64,000 nucleotides of DNA from Methanarcanum sp963640855 (GTDB lineage: Archaea; Thermoplasmatota; Thermoplasmata; Methanomassiliicoccales; Methanomethylophilaceae), in assembly GCA_963640855.1 (NCBI GenBank), contig CAVIAJ010000003.1, forward strand, positions 53,921 through 117,920, given 5' to 3'. Positions 9,281 to 18,284 of this stretch are shown in pieces. Below the pieces are notes generated by a model, which did not search any database, was not told where the DNA came from, and was given only the letters and a program-made list of their open reading frames with translations. The position numbers were made by a program, and so were the translations under genes. Within the stretch, counting starts at the first letter, position 1. Each line of letters begins with the position of its first letter.

Positions 9281-10714
9281 ACCGAGATTGACCATAGGCA
9301 TTATTCCCGGAACGGGATTGAAGTTGTGCTGTTTCTGATAATCCGTCTGATCCTGCCACGTGGAGGCATTGATCATTTTGATTCCTTTGTAGTCCATGAA
9401 TCCGTATCCGTGAACATGTCCCGATACGAAGATATCGGGAACGATTTCCATTGCCATGTAGTCCTTTTTCTCAGGTGCGAGAGCGGTCTTCTGACCGTAT
9501 ATGGGTGCGAGATGACGGGCGTCCGTCATTTCCTTCATAACTCTGAGCGGATCGTTGTATGTGAGCTGCTGAACACCTGAGACCCAATCGTCTATACTTC
9601 TGCCGTGATATGTCAGAATGGTTCTTCCTTCGATGTTGAGATACACAGGGTTGCCGGTCATCATTACATTCGAATCGAAGGATTCTCTGTATACTTTATT
9701 CAAAGCGGGCTGCGGTTCGGCAGGTCTGCATGCATCGTGATTTCCGGGGTGGATAATCATGTGTATGTGATCGGGAATATCTTTCAGATATTCTGCGAGT
9801 TTGGTGTACTGATCGTAAATGTCGAGAACATCCAATTCCTCTTCCTGACCCGGGAATATACCGATTCCGTCGACAACGTCTCCGGGAAAGATAATGTAGT
9901 CGATACAGTCTTTCTCGCTGTTTTCTTTCAGGAATTTTATCATCCTCTGCCAATCGTTCTCAAGGAAGGTCTTACTGCCCATGTGGACATCGGAGAGAAA
10001 AGCTACAGTCGACTGAGAGTCGGATACCTGCCATTTGTGCGACTGCGGAACACTCGGCTTGACGACTTCCTCGGGAATGAAGAATCCTTTTCTGGAACCT
10101 CCGTCCTTCGGTTTGCTGAATCTTCCTTTGAATCCCAGGACCATGTCGTTGGTGATAATATCGTTGAAGTGGGGATTGTCTTTCGAAATGAATACGGTAC
10201 AGCTGCTGTTTCTGTCTCCTCCGTCATCCTCTACATCAAGCATCAGATGGCCGTTTGCGGAGATTCTTCTTTCACTGACTATTCCTACGATTCTTACGTC
10301 TCTGTCGTAGATGTCACGCGCATCCTTGATTTTCTTGGAGATACCGAAATCACTTCTTCTCTCGATAATTTTCTTCAAAATCTGATATCTGTTCTGGAAA
10401 TATCTTGTGAAATCGTCAATGGTACCGGTACACAGAGAACTTCCCGTGATATCTGTGTTATCGATGATTTTTATGTCGGGTATTCTTTTGTTATTTGGAT
10501 CGAATGTCTTCGGAGATTCGCATATCGCTTTGTCTCCCTGAAGGAACGATAAGACATCCTCTTTTGTTACAAATATCGGATTGTTCGAAAGAGCTGACAG
10601 CACCGTGTTGGTGAAACCGACTGGATCGGCATTGGACATGATGATTTCCATTGCTTCGGGTGAAAGGAACATATTCTTCCTTGCCGCCAATGTCAGTACT
10701 TCTTTCCTGCTCAT
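9245..10714 (-). CDS. polB: DNA polymerase D small subunit (DP1), exonuclease subunit
   Basis: Small subunit of the archaeal replicative polymerase D, 489 residues. An OB-fold region lies near residues 110-200, followed by a calcineurin-like phosphoesterase domain: LSDVHMGS, FPGDVVDG, HPGNHD, YHGRS and SGHVHGYG are the metal-binding motifs of an active 3'-5' proofreading nuclease. I start at the ATG at 10714 (MSRKEVL); the frame extends six codons further to 10732. The large subunit DP2 is not in the window. Confidence 0.94.
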   Translation of the reverse strand: MSRKEVLTLAARKNMFLSPEAMEIIMSNADPVGFTNTVLSALSNNPIFVTKEDVLSFLQGDKAICESPKTFDPNNKRIPDIKIIDNTDITGSSLCTGTIDDFTRYFQNRYQILKKIIERRSDFGISKKIKDARDIYDRDVRIVGIVSERRISANGHLMLDVEDDGGDRNSSCTVFISKDNPHFNDIITNDMVLGFKGRFSKPKDGGSRKGFFIPEEVVKPSVPQSHKWQVSDSQSTVAFLSDVHMGSKTFLENDWQRMIKFLKENSEKDCIDYIIFPGDVVDGIGIFPGQEEELDVLDIYDQYTKLAEYLKDIPDHIHMIIHPGNHDACRPAEPQPALNKVYRESFDSNVMMTGNPVYLNIEGRTILTYHGRSIDDWVSGVQQLTYNDPLRVMKEMTDARHLAPIYGQKTALAPEKKDYMAMEIVPDIFVSGHVHGYGFMDYKGIKMINASTWQDQTDYQKQHNFNPVPGIMPMVNLGSGVVSMKNFRN

Positions 10715-10787
10715 GATGATAAAAAAGGACATGTATTTCTTTGATAAAAAATCGTTGACATGATGTTGTCACAGGTTGTGAAATAAC

Positions 10788-10796
10788 ATTTATTAG
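10788..10796 (+). promoter_or_regulatory. TATA-like element before the UPF0201 gene
   Basis: CATTTATTA centred about 30 bases upstream of the ATG at 10822, a spacing that predicts a leaderless or nearly leaderless transcript. Confidence 0.45.
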
Positions 10797-10821
10797 CGTA
10801 CGGAGGGTTACGGAAGTCATC

Positions 10822-11211
10822 ATGATGACGGTCGAGATTACATGTCCGGTCTTCCCCAGCGAGGACCCCAACAAGGTCAGAACGGCGATGGAGAGGATCT
10901 TTCCCGATGCGGAAATAACCGAATCAGGTGACAGGCTTATCGGAAAGGCAGGTAATCTGGAACATTTCGGTAGACAGATCCGTAAGCAGAAGATCCTTGA
11001 CACCACACGCAGCGTTATGCTCAGAGGCAAAAGAGGAAACGTAACAAGATTCTTCCTGAACAAGCAGGTTGCATACGTAGGAAAAATATCATTCTGCGAA
11101 GAGAAAACAATTCTCGGTACTATGAAAGTGGTCGTTACGGACGATGCGCTCGACGGAGTCATCGACAGCGTCGCACCTGTTACGGTGGACGGAGAGGAGG
11201 TTTTGATTTGA
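10822..11211 (+). CDS. UPF0201 family protein, predicted RNA-binding
   Basis: Archaea-specific protein of 129 residues. It starts TVEITCPVFPSEDPNKVRTAMERIFPDAE, the UPF0201 opening, and has the mid-protein pattern (Q)ILDTTRSVMLRG. Structures of the family show an RNA-binding-like L5/L18 fold; the cellular role is unsettled. Two ATG codons in a row (10822, 10825) could both serve. The stop overlaps the TTG start of the next gene, so the two are translationally coupled. Confidence 0.75.
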   Translation: MMTVEITCPVFPSEDPNKVRTAMERIFPDAEITESGDRLIGKAGNLEHFGRQIRKQKILDTTRSVMLRGKRGNVTRFFLNKQVAYVGKISFCEEKTILGTMKVVVTDDALDGVIDSVAPVTVDGEEVLI

Positions 11212-11966
11212 TCGGAGTATCGTGTCCGGAGTTCAGCTCGTATGATTTCAAGGAAGTTCTTCCTGAGGTTGCGAAACAGTTCAAACATTGGGAGATATTC
11301 GCAGAAGCGGAACATCACCTCAGAGAAGTTGAAGGTCTTTTCATGACAATGAAGGAAGCCTACGACATTTCATATTCCATTCACGCACCTATCAGCGACA
11401 TCAATATCGCATCGCTTAACGAGAGAATCAGAGAGGATTCCGTCATTGAGATTCTGTCTACGTTGGAATCCGCGATGAACCTCGATATCAAAACAGTAAC
11501 AGTCCACCCCGGACTGACTTCCATGTCGGTACCGTACATGGAGGAAAAAGCGATTATGAAAGCCAAAAAATCACTGGGTTCTCTGGACAGGCTTTCCGCG
11601 GAATACGGTGTAACCGTTGCGATTGAGAACATGCCTTCCTTCCCGTTCATGCTCGGACGTACCGTGGATGAGATGAAGCAGTTACTCGACGGAACCAATC
11701 TCAGGATGTGTTTCGATATCGGTCACGCCAACACAGTGGGACAGATCGATGAATTTATTTCGGAATTCAAGGACAGATTCGTGAACATTCACATCCACGA
11801 CAATCACGGCGAGATGGATGAGCACCTTACATTGGGAGAAGGCAACATAGACTTCCCGAAGGTACTGAAGAGTCTCGGCGGATACGGCGGAAACTACATC
11901 ATAGAATGCAGATCCTTCCAGTCGGGTGTGGAATCACAGGGAATCCTTTCCGGTCTCCTCGGATGA
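11208..11966 (+). CDS. TIM-barrel protein, AP endonuclease 2 / sugar isomerase superfamily
   Basis: 252 residues with the xylose isomerase-like TIM barrel. Visible metal-site motifs are SIHAPISDIN, TVHPGLTS, AIENMPS, CFDIGHAN, NIHIHDNHG and the final IIECRS. This set occurs in both endonuclease IV and sugar phosphate isomerases or epimerases; the short length and the absence of clear DNA-binding loops favour the second. It begins with TTG at 11208, overlapping the upstream stop (TTGA). Its 3' end overlaps the convergent CPBP gene by 33 bases. Confidence 0.75.
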   Translation: MIGVSCPEFSSYDFKEVLPEVAKQFKHWEIFAEAEHHLREVEGLFMTMKEAYDISYSIHAPISDINIASLNERIREDSVIEILSTLESAMNLDIKTVTVHPGLTSMSVPYMEEKAIMKAKKSLGSLDRLSAEYGVTVAIENMPSFPFMLGRTVDEMKQLLDGTNLRMCFDIGHANTVGQIDEFISEFKDRFVNIHIHDNHGEMDEHLTLGEGNIDFPKVLKSLGGYGGNYIIECRSFQSGVESQGILSGLLG

Positions 11967-13037
11967 TTTCTTCGTAAATTCCTCTTTGAGCCAGAGGTAT
12001 GCCCTTTTCGTGTATACGCCGACAAAGGGTATGCCTCCGAAAGTCGAGGCGAGAACTGCAAGCGCAAGAATCATTGCCGAGAAAGGATCGCCGAGCCACG
12101 AGCTTGCGGAAAGATAGTCCGTCAGGAAATGCATGCTGACAGTGGCGTATACGCCGTATTTGCAGAATATATATCCCGAAATCACTCCGAACAGGAATGT
12201 GGGGAATATTTTCCACCATCCCCATCCTCCGAGGTGTGCCATTGCGAATATTCCTCCGGAGAAGATGATGAACACGAGTGCCAGTTTACTCATGCCGAAT
12301 CCGCCGAAGAGATACTTTGTGAGTTTGGTATCTTTCTTCATGATGACAGCTAAGACTGCCATAGGCAGACCGAGATAGAGTATTCTGCAGATGATTTCCT
12401 CGTAAATCGAAGCGTTGAGCAGAGTGAACATCATTTCCCAATTCTCTTCGTCGAACGGTGAACTGGTTTCCACACCCGCGGCATTCATTATCATAATGTA
12501 GATTATTTCCACGAAGTATAAGGCGGCAAAGAGCGTCATTACTTCATACAGCGGTGTTTTCTTCAGTCCCTTTGTACCTTCTTCTTTAATCGGCCTGTAT
12601 GATACTGCAAGCAGATACACGGCAGAACTCAGTACGCCGATCAGTATCAGAAGATAGTATATCTGAACGGGAGTGCCGCTGAATTTCAGGAATGAAACCA
12701 CTTTCGGTATTACGATGAAAAGACTGTGGGTGTATGAGGGAAGATGATTCCATACTTCGGACACTCCCCAGACTGCCGTTATCATTTCGATAATGAGATA
12801 GCAGGACAGTATTGTCGTGAGGATGATGCCGGCAACGGTTATCGCCATTGAGAGTACACTTTCTCTCTCAGGGGGATTGACTTCGTTACCGCAGAAGGAA
12901 CAGAATCTTTCGCCGTTTCTGCGGTGTTCTTCACATTCTGCGCATTCAATATGAGATAGATCGCTTCCGCAGTACGAACAGAACCTGTCGCCACGGGATT
13001 TGCATTCAAGACATCTGTCACAGCTCAACTTGTTCAC
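11934..13037 (-). CDS. CPBP-family membrane protease with two N-terminal zinc ribbons
   Basis: 367 residues. The first 50 hold two tandem zinc ribbons, CLECKSRGDRFCSYCG and CAECEEHRRNGERFCSFCG. Membrane helices follow, and then the CPBP (Abi/Rce1-like) motifs YEEIICR (paired glutamates plus arginine), FAMAHLGG and HFLTDYL, the usual glutamate and histidine active-site set. CPBP proteins are intramembrane peptidases or related enzymes; no target is evident. It starts with GTG at 13037, inside the end of the upstream gene, or with TTG at 13028. Confidence 0.82.
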   Translation of the reverse strand: MNKLSCDRCLECKSRGDRFCSYCGSDLSHIECAECEEHRRNGERFCSFCGNEVNPPERESVLSMAITVAGIILTTILSCYLIIEMITAVWGVSEVWNHLPSYTHSLFIVIPKVVSFLKFSGTPVQIYYLLILIGVLSSAVYLLAVSYRPIKEEGTKGLKKTPLYEVMTLFAALYFVEIIYIMIMNAAGVETSSPFDEENWEMMFTLLNASIYEEIICRILYLGLPMAVLAVIMKKDTKLTKYLFGGFGMSKLALVFIIFSGGIFAMAHLGGWGWWKIFPTFLFGVISGYIFCKYGVYATVSMHFLTDYLSASSWLGDPFSAMILALAVLASTFGGIPFVGVYTKRAYLWLKEEFTKKSSEETGKDSL

Positions 13038-13644
13038 CGATTGAATCCATTGTACCTTTGACGCGTTCGTATTCTATCACGACTAACACATTTTTACGGT
13101 ATTTCGAGATATCTTTGATCTGTTCGGCCATGTGCTGTTCGCGGTATCTGCTCATCATCGCATATCCTTTCAGATGGTTGACGAGACTGTCCCATTCGAC
13201 GGCGAACTTTTCGGGCGATGACTTGTCGAATTTATTCTTCAGAGCCTTTTTGATTATGTGTTTCTCTCTCAGGAATTCCACTGTAGATACCGTTTCGCAG
13301 TAAAGCTGAGTGTATTCTTCGTCGGTCATATCCAACGGAATTACGGGGATGTTTCTTTTTCCGCATTCATCGATCAATACGGTTGATGCGGGATCGGGCA
13401 TGTCTATCGGACCGAATTCGGCGAGAATGCCGCTGTAAACCACATCCAAATCGCTGGGTTCGAATTCGCCCTGAATTTCGTCCCTTCTTGTTATCGCCTG
13501 AATGTCTTCCGCTCCCAAAGCGACGGCTGCCGCATCGTATTCCTTTGCATCCAAAGCTCCGATGACTTTTTCTTTCTCGGAGATAAGTCCTTTGACAGCG
13601 GGAATTATATCGAAATTGCATTCCCCGATCTTGAAAGATATCAT
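13018..13644 (-). CDS. Uncharacterised protein, distantly TraB-like
   Basis: 208 residues, soluble and acidic. The C-terminal part SRYREQHMAEQIKDISKYRKNVLVVIEYERVKG resembles the TraB/PrgY pattern in which an R-(D/E)-x-x-M-A stretch is followed by a beta strand and a glycine, and early segments (DAAAVALGAE, PVIPLDM) also fit. No membrane helices are seen, unlike full-length TraB proteins. I treat it as a hypothetical protein with possible TraB relation. It overlaps the upstream HTH gene by four bases and the downstream CPBP gene by about twenty. Confidence 0.6.
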   Translation of the reverse strand: MISFKIGECNFDIIPAVKGLISEKEKVIGALDAKEYDAAAVALGAEDIQAITRRDEIQGEFEPSDLDVVYSGILAEFGPIDMPDPASTVLIDECGKRNIPVIPLDMTDEEYTQLYCETVSTVEFLREKHIIKKALKNKFDKSSPEKFAVEWDSLVNHLKGYAMMSRYREQHMAEQIKDISKYRKNVLVVIEYERVKGTMDSIGEQVEL

Positions 13645-14588
13645 TGTTTTCCGCCCCTGGAAAGTACGACATCCGTGAGTTCGTTCTTGTCGTCCATTCT
13701 GTTGAGTTCTTCTTTGGAGACTATAGCAGTTGATTCTACATTATCTCTGCCGTGTTTCTTCTCTACAATAATGACGGAATGCCTTCCAGACAACCTCGAG
13801 ATGTCCGATGCGATCATCGCTTTCTGAATGAGCCTTTCGTCCTGATCGTCGACACCTGTGAGGATTACGACATCTTTGTTTCTCGAGAGTGCGTCGAACG
13901 GACTTCTCACTACGGGGGTTACGGCGAATCCTATGTCGATGAGATGATCCAGAATCATAGAGCCTGTTTTCAGATTTCCTCTCAGTTCGTAACTCCTGTC
14001 GGGTGTTTCCGATTTGTAATCGAAGGGATCGACAGTCTCAATCAAAGGTCTGTCGAGATATTCTTCCAATCTCAGTGCCGCATCGATCATTGCACCCATT
14101 CCGGATTCGTACATCTGTATGGTACGTCTCGATACACCCGCTACCTCCGCCAATGTTCCGAGACTGATTCCTTCCTTTTCCCTGACTTCTCTCAGGAGTT
14201 CGTTGTTCAGTCTTACATACAACCCTCCGGGAGCGGCAAATATGAACGGCGGTGCGTCTTCCAGAATGTGGTCGGCCAATGTTTCGTTGGATATTATTTG
14301 TATACCGAATCTTGAGTACACGATACCGGGTTCCAGGAGACCGGAACTTGATCTTTCGCCTATTACGATAGGCGAAGCGTGCAGCACATCGGCGAGTACT
14401 TTGAGCTCATCGGCGTTTTCTCTGGAGAATGCATCGATGTTGCTTAGGACTTTGATTATGAGCAGTCTGTCGTCCTTTCTTCCGACGACATCGAAGCATA
14501 TACTCCGCAGAGACATCAGAGGGGAGATGTCGAATCCTCCCTTGGCCAGAATGGCTCTTGTTGTGTTTATGAGGTCGTCTCTGCTCAT
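13641..14588 (-). CDS. Archaeal HTH-type transcriptional regulator (XRE-like helix-turn-helix)
   Basis: 315 residues. The N-terminal 125 residues look like a small nuclease-fold-type sensing domain (DDRLLIIKVLSNIDAFS). A Cro/CI-type helix-turn-helix follows: LREVREKEGISLGTLAEVA, then GVSRRTIQMYESG. A C-terminal domain of about 120 residues completes the architecture of the conserved archaeal putative HTH-type regulators. No operator can be assigned. It heads the three-gene series 14588-11934, with overlaps at each junction. Confidence 0.78.
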   Translation of the reverse strand: MSRDDLINTTRAILAKGGFDISPLMSLRSICFDVVGRKDDRLLIIKVLSNIDAFSRENADELKVLADVLHASPIVIGERSSSGLLEPGIVYSRFGIQIISNETLADHILEDAPPFIFAAPGGLYVRLNNELLREVREKEGISLGTLAEVAGVSRRTIQMYESGMGAMIDAALRLEEYLDRPLIETVDPFDYKSETPDRSYELRGNLKTGSMILDHLIDIGFAVTPVVRSPFDALSRNKDVVILTGVDDQDERLIQKAMIASDISRLSGRHSVIIVEKKHGRDNVESTAIVSKEELNRMDDKNELTDVVLSRGGKQ

Positions 14589-14659
14589 AATTTATAAAAA
14601 TAATTGCTCTTCTATAAGCTACTTTCCTTTATACGCCCGATGTTGACAATCCTGTGTCA

Positions 14660-14680
14660 GACGGACGGAAGCCGTCCGTC
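14660..14680 (-). terminator. Hairpin overlapping the stop of the GNAT gene
   Basis: GACGGACGG and CCGTCCGTC form a perfect 9-bp stem around AAG. The stem includes two bases of the GNAT stop codon, so it is a tight terminator for that gene on the minus strand. Confidence 0.65.
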
Positions 14681-15248
14681 AGAGAAGGAAATTATGATCG
14701 GGAAATGTTCCGGGTTCGAAGACACGTCTTGTTCCGTCGGGTGTGATCCAAACAAAATTCTCGGTGTCATTGGCTTCGAGAGGACTGATAACATCGCTGG
14801 CATCGTTGAATTCTTTCAGGTTGAGTTCGGATTCGGACATAACATAGAGAGTAACGGCTCTGAATTCCGTTTTGTAGCCTGTTTCTGTGATTCCGAGGCG
14901 TTTGTAATACGGTATGAGATTTTCTTCGCATTCGAGAGTTATGTCGGAATCCGGATATTTTTTCTTCAGTTCCTTTACGATAGCGGTTCCGTATCCTTTC
15001 GAACGGTACCTGCCGTCTACGGCGAGATAGAGCAGGTACAATGTGCCGCCGCTGGGAATGACAATTGAAAATCCTACAAGTTCGCTTTCGTCGTATGCGG
15101 CGTAGAGTTCCATTTTTCCGTCTTCAATGTAGGCAATCATTTCCCCGAACGGGTAACGGAGTTTCTTATCGAAAGATGTTTCAAGCATTTCGGAAACGGC
15201 TGAGAGCGTTTCGGAATCTGTCGGATTGTGAATTAGTTCGACAGCCAT
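14679..15248 (-). CDS. GNAT-family N-acetyltransferase
   Basis: 189 residues with a GNAT core: LYLLYLAVDGRYRSKGYGTAIVKEL contains the acetyl-CoA loop (R-x-K-G-Y-G). The segment LIPYYKRLGITETGYK matches the end of the fold. The last 50 residues (from about SELNLKEFND) form a separate tail. The substrate cannot be told. It stands alone between two hairpins. Confidence 0.8.
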   Translation of the reverse strand: MAVELIHNPTDSETLSAVSEMLETSFDKKLRYPFGEMIAYIEDGKMELYAAYDESELVGFSIVIPSGGTLYLLYLAVDGRYRSKGYGTAIVKELKKKYPDSDITLECEENLIPYYKRLGITETGYKTEFRAVTLYVMSESELNLKEFNDASDVISPLEANDTENFVWITPDGTRRVFEPGTFPDHNFLL

Positions 15249-15326
15249 ACAATTACCTTCGGGTATGGAGATTCATGTCGAAGATATGAACACTACCATC
15301 ATTAGGTCTGAAAAACGGAAGGTATG

Positions 15327-15350
15327 CCTGCCGGGCCGATGCCCGGCAGG
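15327..15350 (-). terminator. Hairpin terminator of the cdc48 gene
   Basis: Perfect 10-bp stem CCTGCCGGGC / GCCCGGCAGG with a CGAT loop, directly after the cdc48 stop; on the minus strand it is followed by a short T-rich stretch. Confidence 0.75.
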
Positions 15351-15356
15351 AGGGAA

Positions 15357-17507
15357 TCAATGGTTGTATTCCTTCAGTCTGTCCCTTGCTTTGGGACCGA
15401 ATTTCTCCACCGCGGTTTCGAAGTCTTTCATGTGAACTTTGCATTCGCTCGCGTCTACGTTTTGGGGATCCTTGCTGTTCCTCACGAGTTCCCTTACGGC
15501 ACACATGACCGCTTCGTTGCAAATGGCTGAGATATCCGCACCCGTGCATCCTTCGGTCATTTCGGCGAGTTTTGCGAGATCCACGTCGGCATCCAACGGT
15601 TTCTTGGATGTGTGTATGCCGAAGATCTTCATCCTCGAATCTCTGTCCGGCGGTCCGATGTAGATGCTCTTATCGAATCTTCCGGGCCTGAGCAATGCGG
15701 GATCCATAATGTCGGGTCTGTTTGTTGCGGCGATGACAACGACGTTGTTCAGTGCCTCCAAACCGTCCATCTCCGTAAGCATCTGGGATATTACTCTTTC
15801 AGTGACGTTGCTGTCTCCGCCCGTACCTCTTTCCGGAGCGATCGAATCGATTTCATCCATGAAGATGACACACGGGGATGCCTGTCTTGCCTTACGGAAT
15901 GTTTCCCTTACCGCTTTCTCGGATTCTCCGACCCATTTGTTCAGGAACTCGGGACCTTTCACGGCGATGAAATTCGCTTCCGATTCAGTAGCTACTGCTT
16001 TTGCGAGTAACGTTTTACCTGTACCCGGAGGACCGTAGAGCAGAATTCCCTTCGGAGGCTTTGCGTTCATATTCTGGAATATATCGGAATATTTCAGAGG
16101 CCATTCGACAGCTTCCTTCAGTTCCTGCTTCGCATTGTCCAATGCACCGACATCGTCCCATCTTACGTTGGGTTTCTCAATCAGCACTTCCCTCATCGTG
16201 GAAGGCTGCATTTCCTTCAGTGCATTGAAGAAGTCTCCTCTGTTGACCTGTATTTTGTTCAGTACTTCGACGGGGATTACCTCGGCTTCCACATCCACTT
16301 CGGGAAGAATCCTTCTGAGGGCAGCCATTGCCGCTTCTTTAGCCAATGCGGAGATATCCGCACCTGCGTATCCGTGTGTTCTGTCGGCCAATTCTTCGAG
16401 ATTCACATCGTCCGCAAGAGGCATTCCTCTTGTGTGGATCTGCAGAATCTCAAGTCTTCCGTTCCTGTCGGGAATGTTGATTTCGATTTCACGGTCGAAC
16501 CTTCCGGGTCTTCTGAGTGCCTCATCTATTGAGTTGGGCCTGTTGGTTGCTCCTATCACTACGACTTTGCCCCTTGATTTGAGACCGTCCATAAGAGCCA
16601 GAAGCTGAGCTACGATTCTCCTTTCCTCTTCTCCGGATACCTCGTCACGCTTGGGCGCGATTGAATCTATCTCATCGATGAATATGATACTCGGAGCGTT
16701 CTCTTCGGCTTCTTTGAAGATCTCCCTCAGTTTTCCTTCGGATTCGCCGTAGAATTTACTGACAATCTCCGGACCTCCGATGTACGTGAAGTTACTGCTT
16801 GTTTCTCCGGCTACCGCTTTTGCGAGCATGGTCTTACCGGTTCCCGGTGGACCGTGGAGCAACACACCTTTGGGTGCTTCCACCCCGAGCCTCTTGAACA
16901 GTTCGGGGTGTCTGAGAGGCAGTTCGACCATTTCTCTGATTCTTTTTACTTCGTCTCCGAGGCCTCCGATATCATCGTAGGTAACCGTAGGAATCTCGCC
17001 GTTCGCACCTGCGGGTTTGTCATTGATCTTCACGGCGGTGGATGATGTCATTGTGACAGCATCCGCCGAAGGGGAGAATGAGGTAACAACCATGTCGAAC
17101 TTGTTACCCATGACGCTGAGTGTAATCGTATCTCCTTTCGCAAAGGAACGTCCGTTGAACGTATCTCTGAGGAACTCTTCTCCGCCCTGAAGTCTCAGTT
17201 CCTGACTCGGAGCGAATGTGATTTTTGTTGCATTTTTAGCTTCGATTTTCTTGATGCCTACACGTTCGTCGATACCGGTTCCTGCGTTCCTTCTTGTGGA
17301 ACCGTCAATCCTTATGATGCCTCTGTTTGCATCCTCGGGGCCTCCCATAAGGACTTTCACTACGGTTTTTTTGGTACCGTCTATCTGCACTATGTCGCCG
17401 ACGTTGATGTCGAGGATACCCATGATTTCAGGGTCGATCCTTGCCACACCCCTGCCGGCCTCTCCGGGTTTAAGCTCCGCTACTTTCAGCGGTTTTTCAT
17501 TGCTCAT
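15357..17507 (-). CDS. cdc48: Cdc48/VAT-type AAA+ ATPase
   Basis: 716-residue unfoldase. An N-terminal double-psi barrel and beta-clam domain (about residues 1-180, start MSNEKPLKVAELKPGEAG) precedes two AAA+ modules. Walker A motifs are GPPGTGKTMLAKA and GPPGTGKTLLAKA, with Walker B IIFIDEIDSIAP and VIFMDEIDSIAP. It extracts or unfolds proteins, probably feeding the proteasome. I start at 17507, preceded by a strong GGTGAGAAGG; the start lies inside the end of the HTH gene, so the two are coupled. Confidence 0.95.
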   Translation of the reverse strand: MSNEKPLKVAELKPGEAGRGVARIDPEIMGILDINVGDIVQIDGTKKTVVKVLMGGPEDANRGIIRIDGSTRRNAGTGIDERVGIKKIEAKNATKITFAPSQELRLQGGEEFLRDTFNGRSFAKGDTITLSVMGNKFDMVVTSFSPSADAVTMTSSTAVKINDKPAGANGEIPTVTYDDIGGLGDEVKRIREMVELPLRHPELFKRLGVEAPKGVLLHGPPGTGKTMLAKAVAGETSSNFTYIGGPEIVSKFYGESEGKLREIFKEAEENAPSIIFIDEIDSIAPKRDEVSGEEERRIVAQLLALMDGLKSRGKVVVIGATNRPNSIDEALRRPGRFDREIEINIPDRNGRLEILQIHTRGMPLADDVNLEELADRTHGYAGADISALAKEAAMAALRRILPEVDVEAEVIPVEVLNKIQVNRGDFFNALKEMQPSTMREVLIEKPNVRWDDVGALDNAKQELKEAVEWPLKYSDIFQNMNAKPPKGILLYGPPGTGKTLLAKAVATESEANFIAVKGPEFLNKWVGESEKAVRETFRKARQASPCVIFMDEIDSIAPERGTGGDSNVTERVISQMLTEMDGLEALNNVVVIAATNRPDIMDPALLRPGRFDKSIYIGPPDRDSRMKIFGIHTSKKPLDADVDLAKLAEMTEGCTGADISAICNEAVMCAVRELVRNSKDPQNVDASECKVHMKDFETAVEKFGPKARDRLKEYNH

Positions 17508-18114
17508 CCTTCTCACCTTCTTTACTGTCTTTGATTGTTCTTTCGATGTCGTCTATCATGTCCCTGATCACGTCAGGACTTGCGTTGAGATCTCTGGAGA
17601 TTTCCTCAATCGATCTTTTCGGTTTGTTCAGTACTTCATATGCCAGATTCTTTCTTACGTATCCGTTCTGTACGGAGATTACCGATGAGAGAATCGACTC
17701 TCTTTCTCTGATTAGGTCTGAATATTCTTTCTCGAGATGACTGAGTTTTGTATCGATACCGTCAATCTTTTCTCTCATATTCCTGAGGTTGTCAAGGTCG
17801 ACCGTATCTTTCTTACCCTCCTCGGGTTCGATCATCCTTGCTGAAAACATTCCGTTTCTCATGTCGATTATCAGCGTGAACTCCGAACTCGGTTCGTATA
17901 CGATTCTGTCCGGACCCATTGAACTGCTTTCACGGTAGCTGACCACCATTCCGTTCTTTTCCAATACCGACAGATTCTTCATTACGGCCTGCTGGCTTAT
18001 GCCCAGTTCCTTCGACAGCTGCAGAGGATAGCGGGGCATCTTTACGAGAGATCCCAGTATCTTGCGTCTGGTCGGGTTCTCGACCATTGAGAGCAGTACG
18101 TCCAGATCCATCAT
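17497..18114 (-). CDS. ArsR-like winged-helix regulator upstream of cdc48
   Basis: 205 residues. The N-terminal winged helix (NPTRRKILGSLVKMPRYPLQ, then LSKELGISQQAVMKNLSVLEKNGMV) is ArsR-like. A coiled coil follows (RNMREKIDGIDTKLSHLEKE) and a second small HTH-like C-terminal segment (KPKRSIEEISRDLNASPDV). It is co-transcribed with cdc48. The palindromes between its TATA box and start codon suggest autoregulation. Confidence 0.8.
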   Translation of the reverse strand: MMDLDVLLSMVENPTRRKILGSLVKMPRYPLQLSKELGISQQAVMKNLSVLEKNGMVVSYRESSSMGPDRIVYEPSSEFTLIIDMRNGMFSARMIEPEEGKKDTVDLDNLRNMREKIDGIDTKLSHLEKEYSDLIRERESILSSVISVQNGYVRKNLAYEVLNKPKRSIEEISRDLNASPDVIRDMIDDIERTIKDSKEGEKDEQ

Positions 18115-18128
18115 TGTATCACTTGGTT

Positions 18129-18145
18129 GTTAACTCTCGGTTAAC
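18129..18145 (-). promoter_or_regulatory. Paired GTTAAC palindromes, putative operator
   Basis: Two copies of the palindromic hexamer GTTAAC (18129-18134 and 18140-18145) with a 5-bp spacer lie between the TATA-like element and the ATG of the winged-helix gene, over the expected transcription start. That is a natural repressor position; the encoded regulator is the obvious candidate. Confidence 0.45.
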
Positions 18146-18165
18146 TAGTCTGTATTAGTTTGTTC

Positions 18166-18178
18166 TTTTATATAAAAT
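18166..18178 (-). promoter_or_regulatory. TATA-like promoter of the regulator-cdc48 transcript
   Basis: On the minus strand TTTTATATAAAAG forms a strong TATA-like element about 55 bases before the regulator start. Confidence 0.5.
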
Positions 18179-18284
18179 TAACTACATTCGGAACATAAAG
18201 TCTGCAGTATTATCTTCATGAGGCATCTGCATCGTTCATCAGCCTGTACGAACCGATAAATAGAATCTTCCTGTAATACGGACG

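Noticed and set aside
9605..10552. 315-codon open frame antisense to the DP1 gene
   Set aside because: Shadow of a strongly supported gene; no family resemblance.
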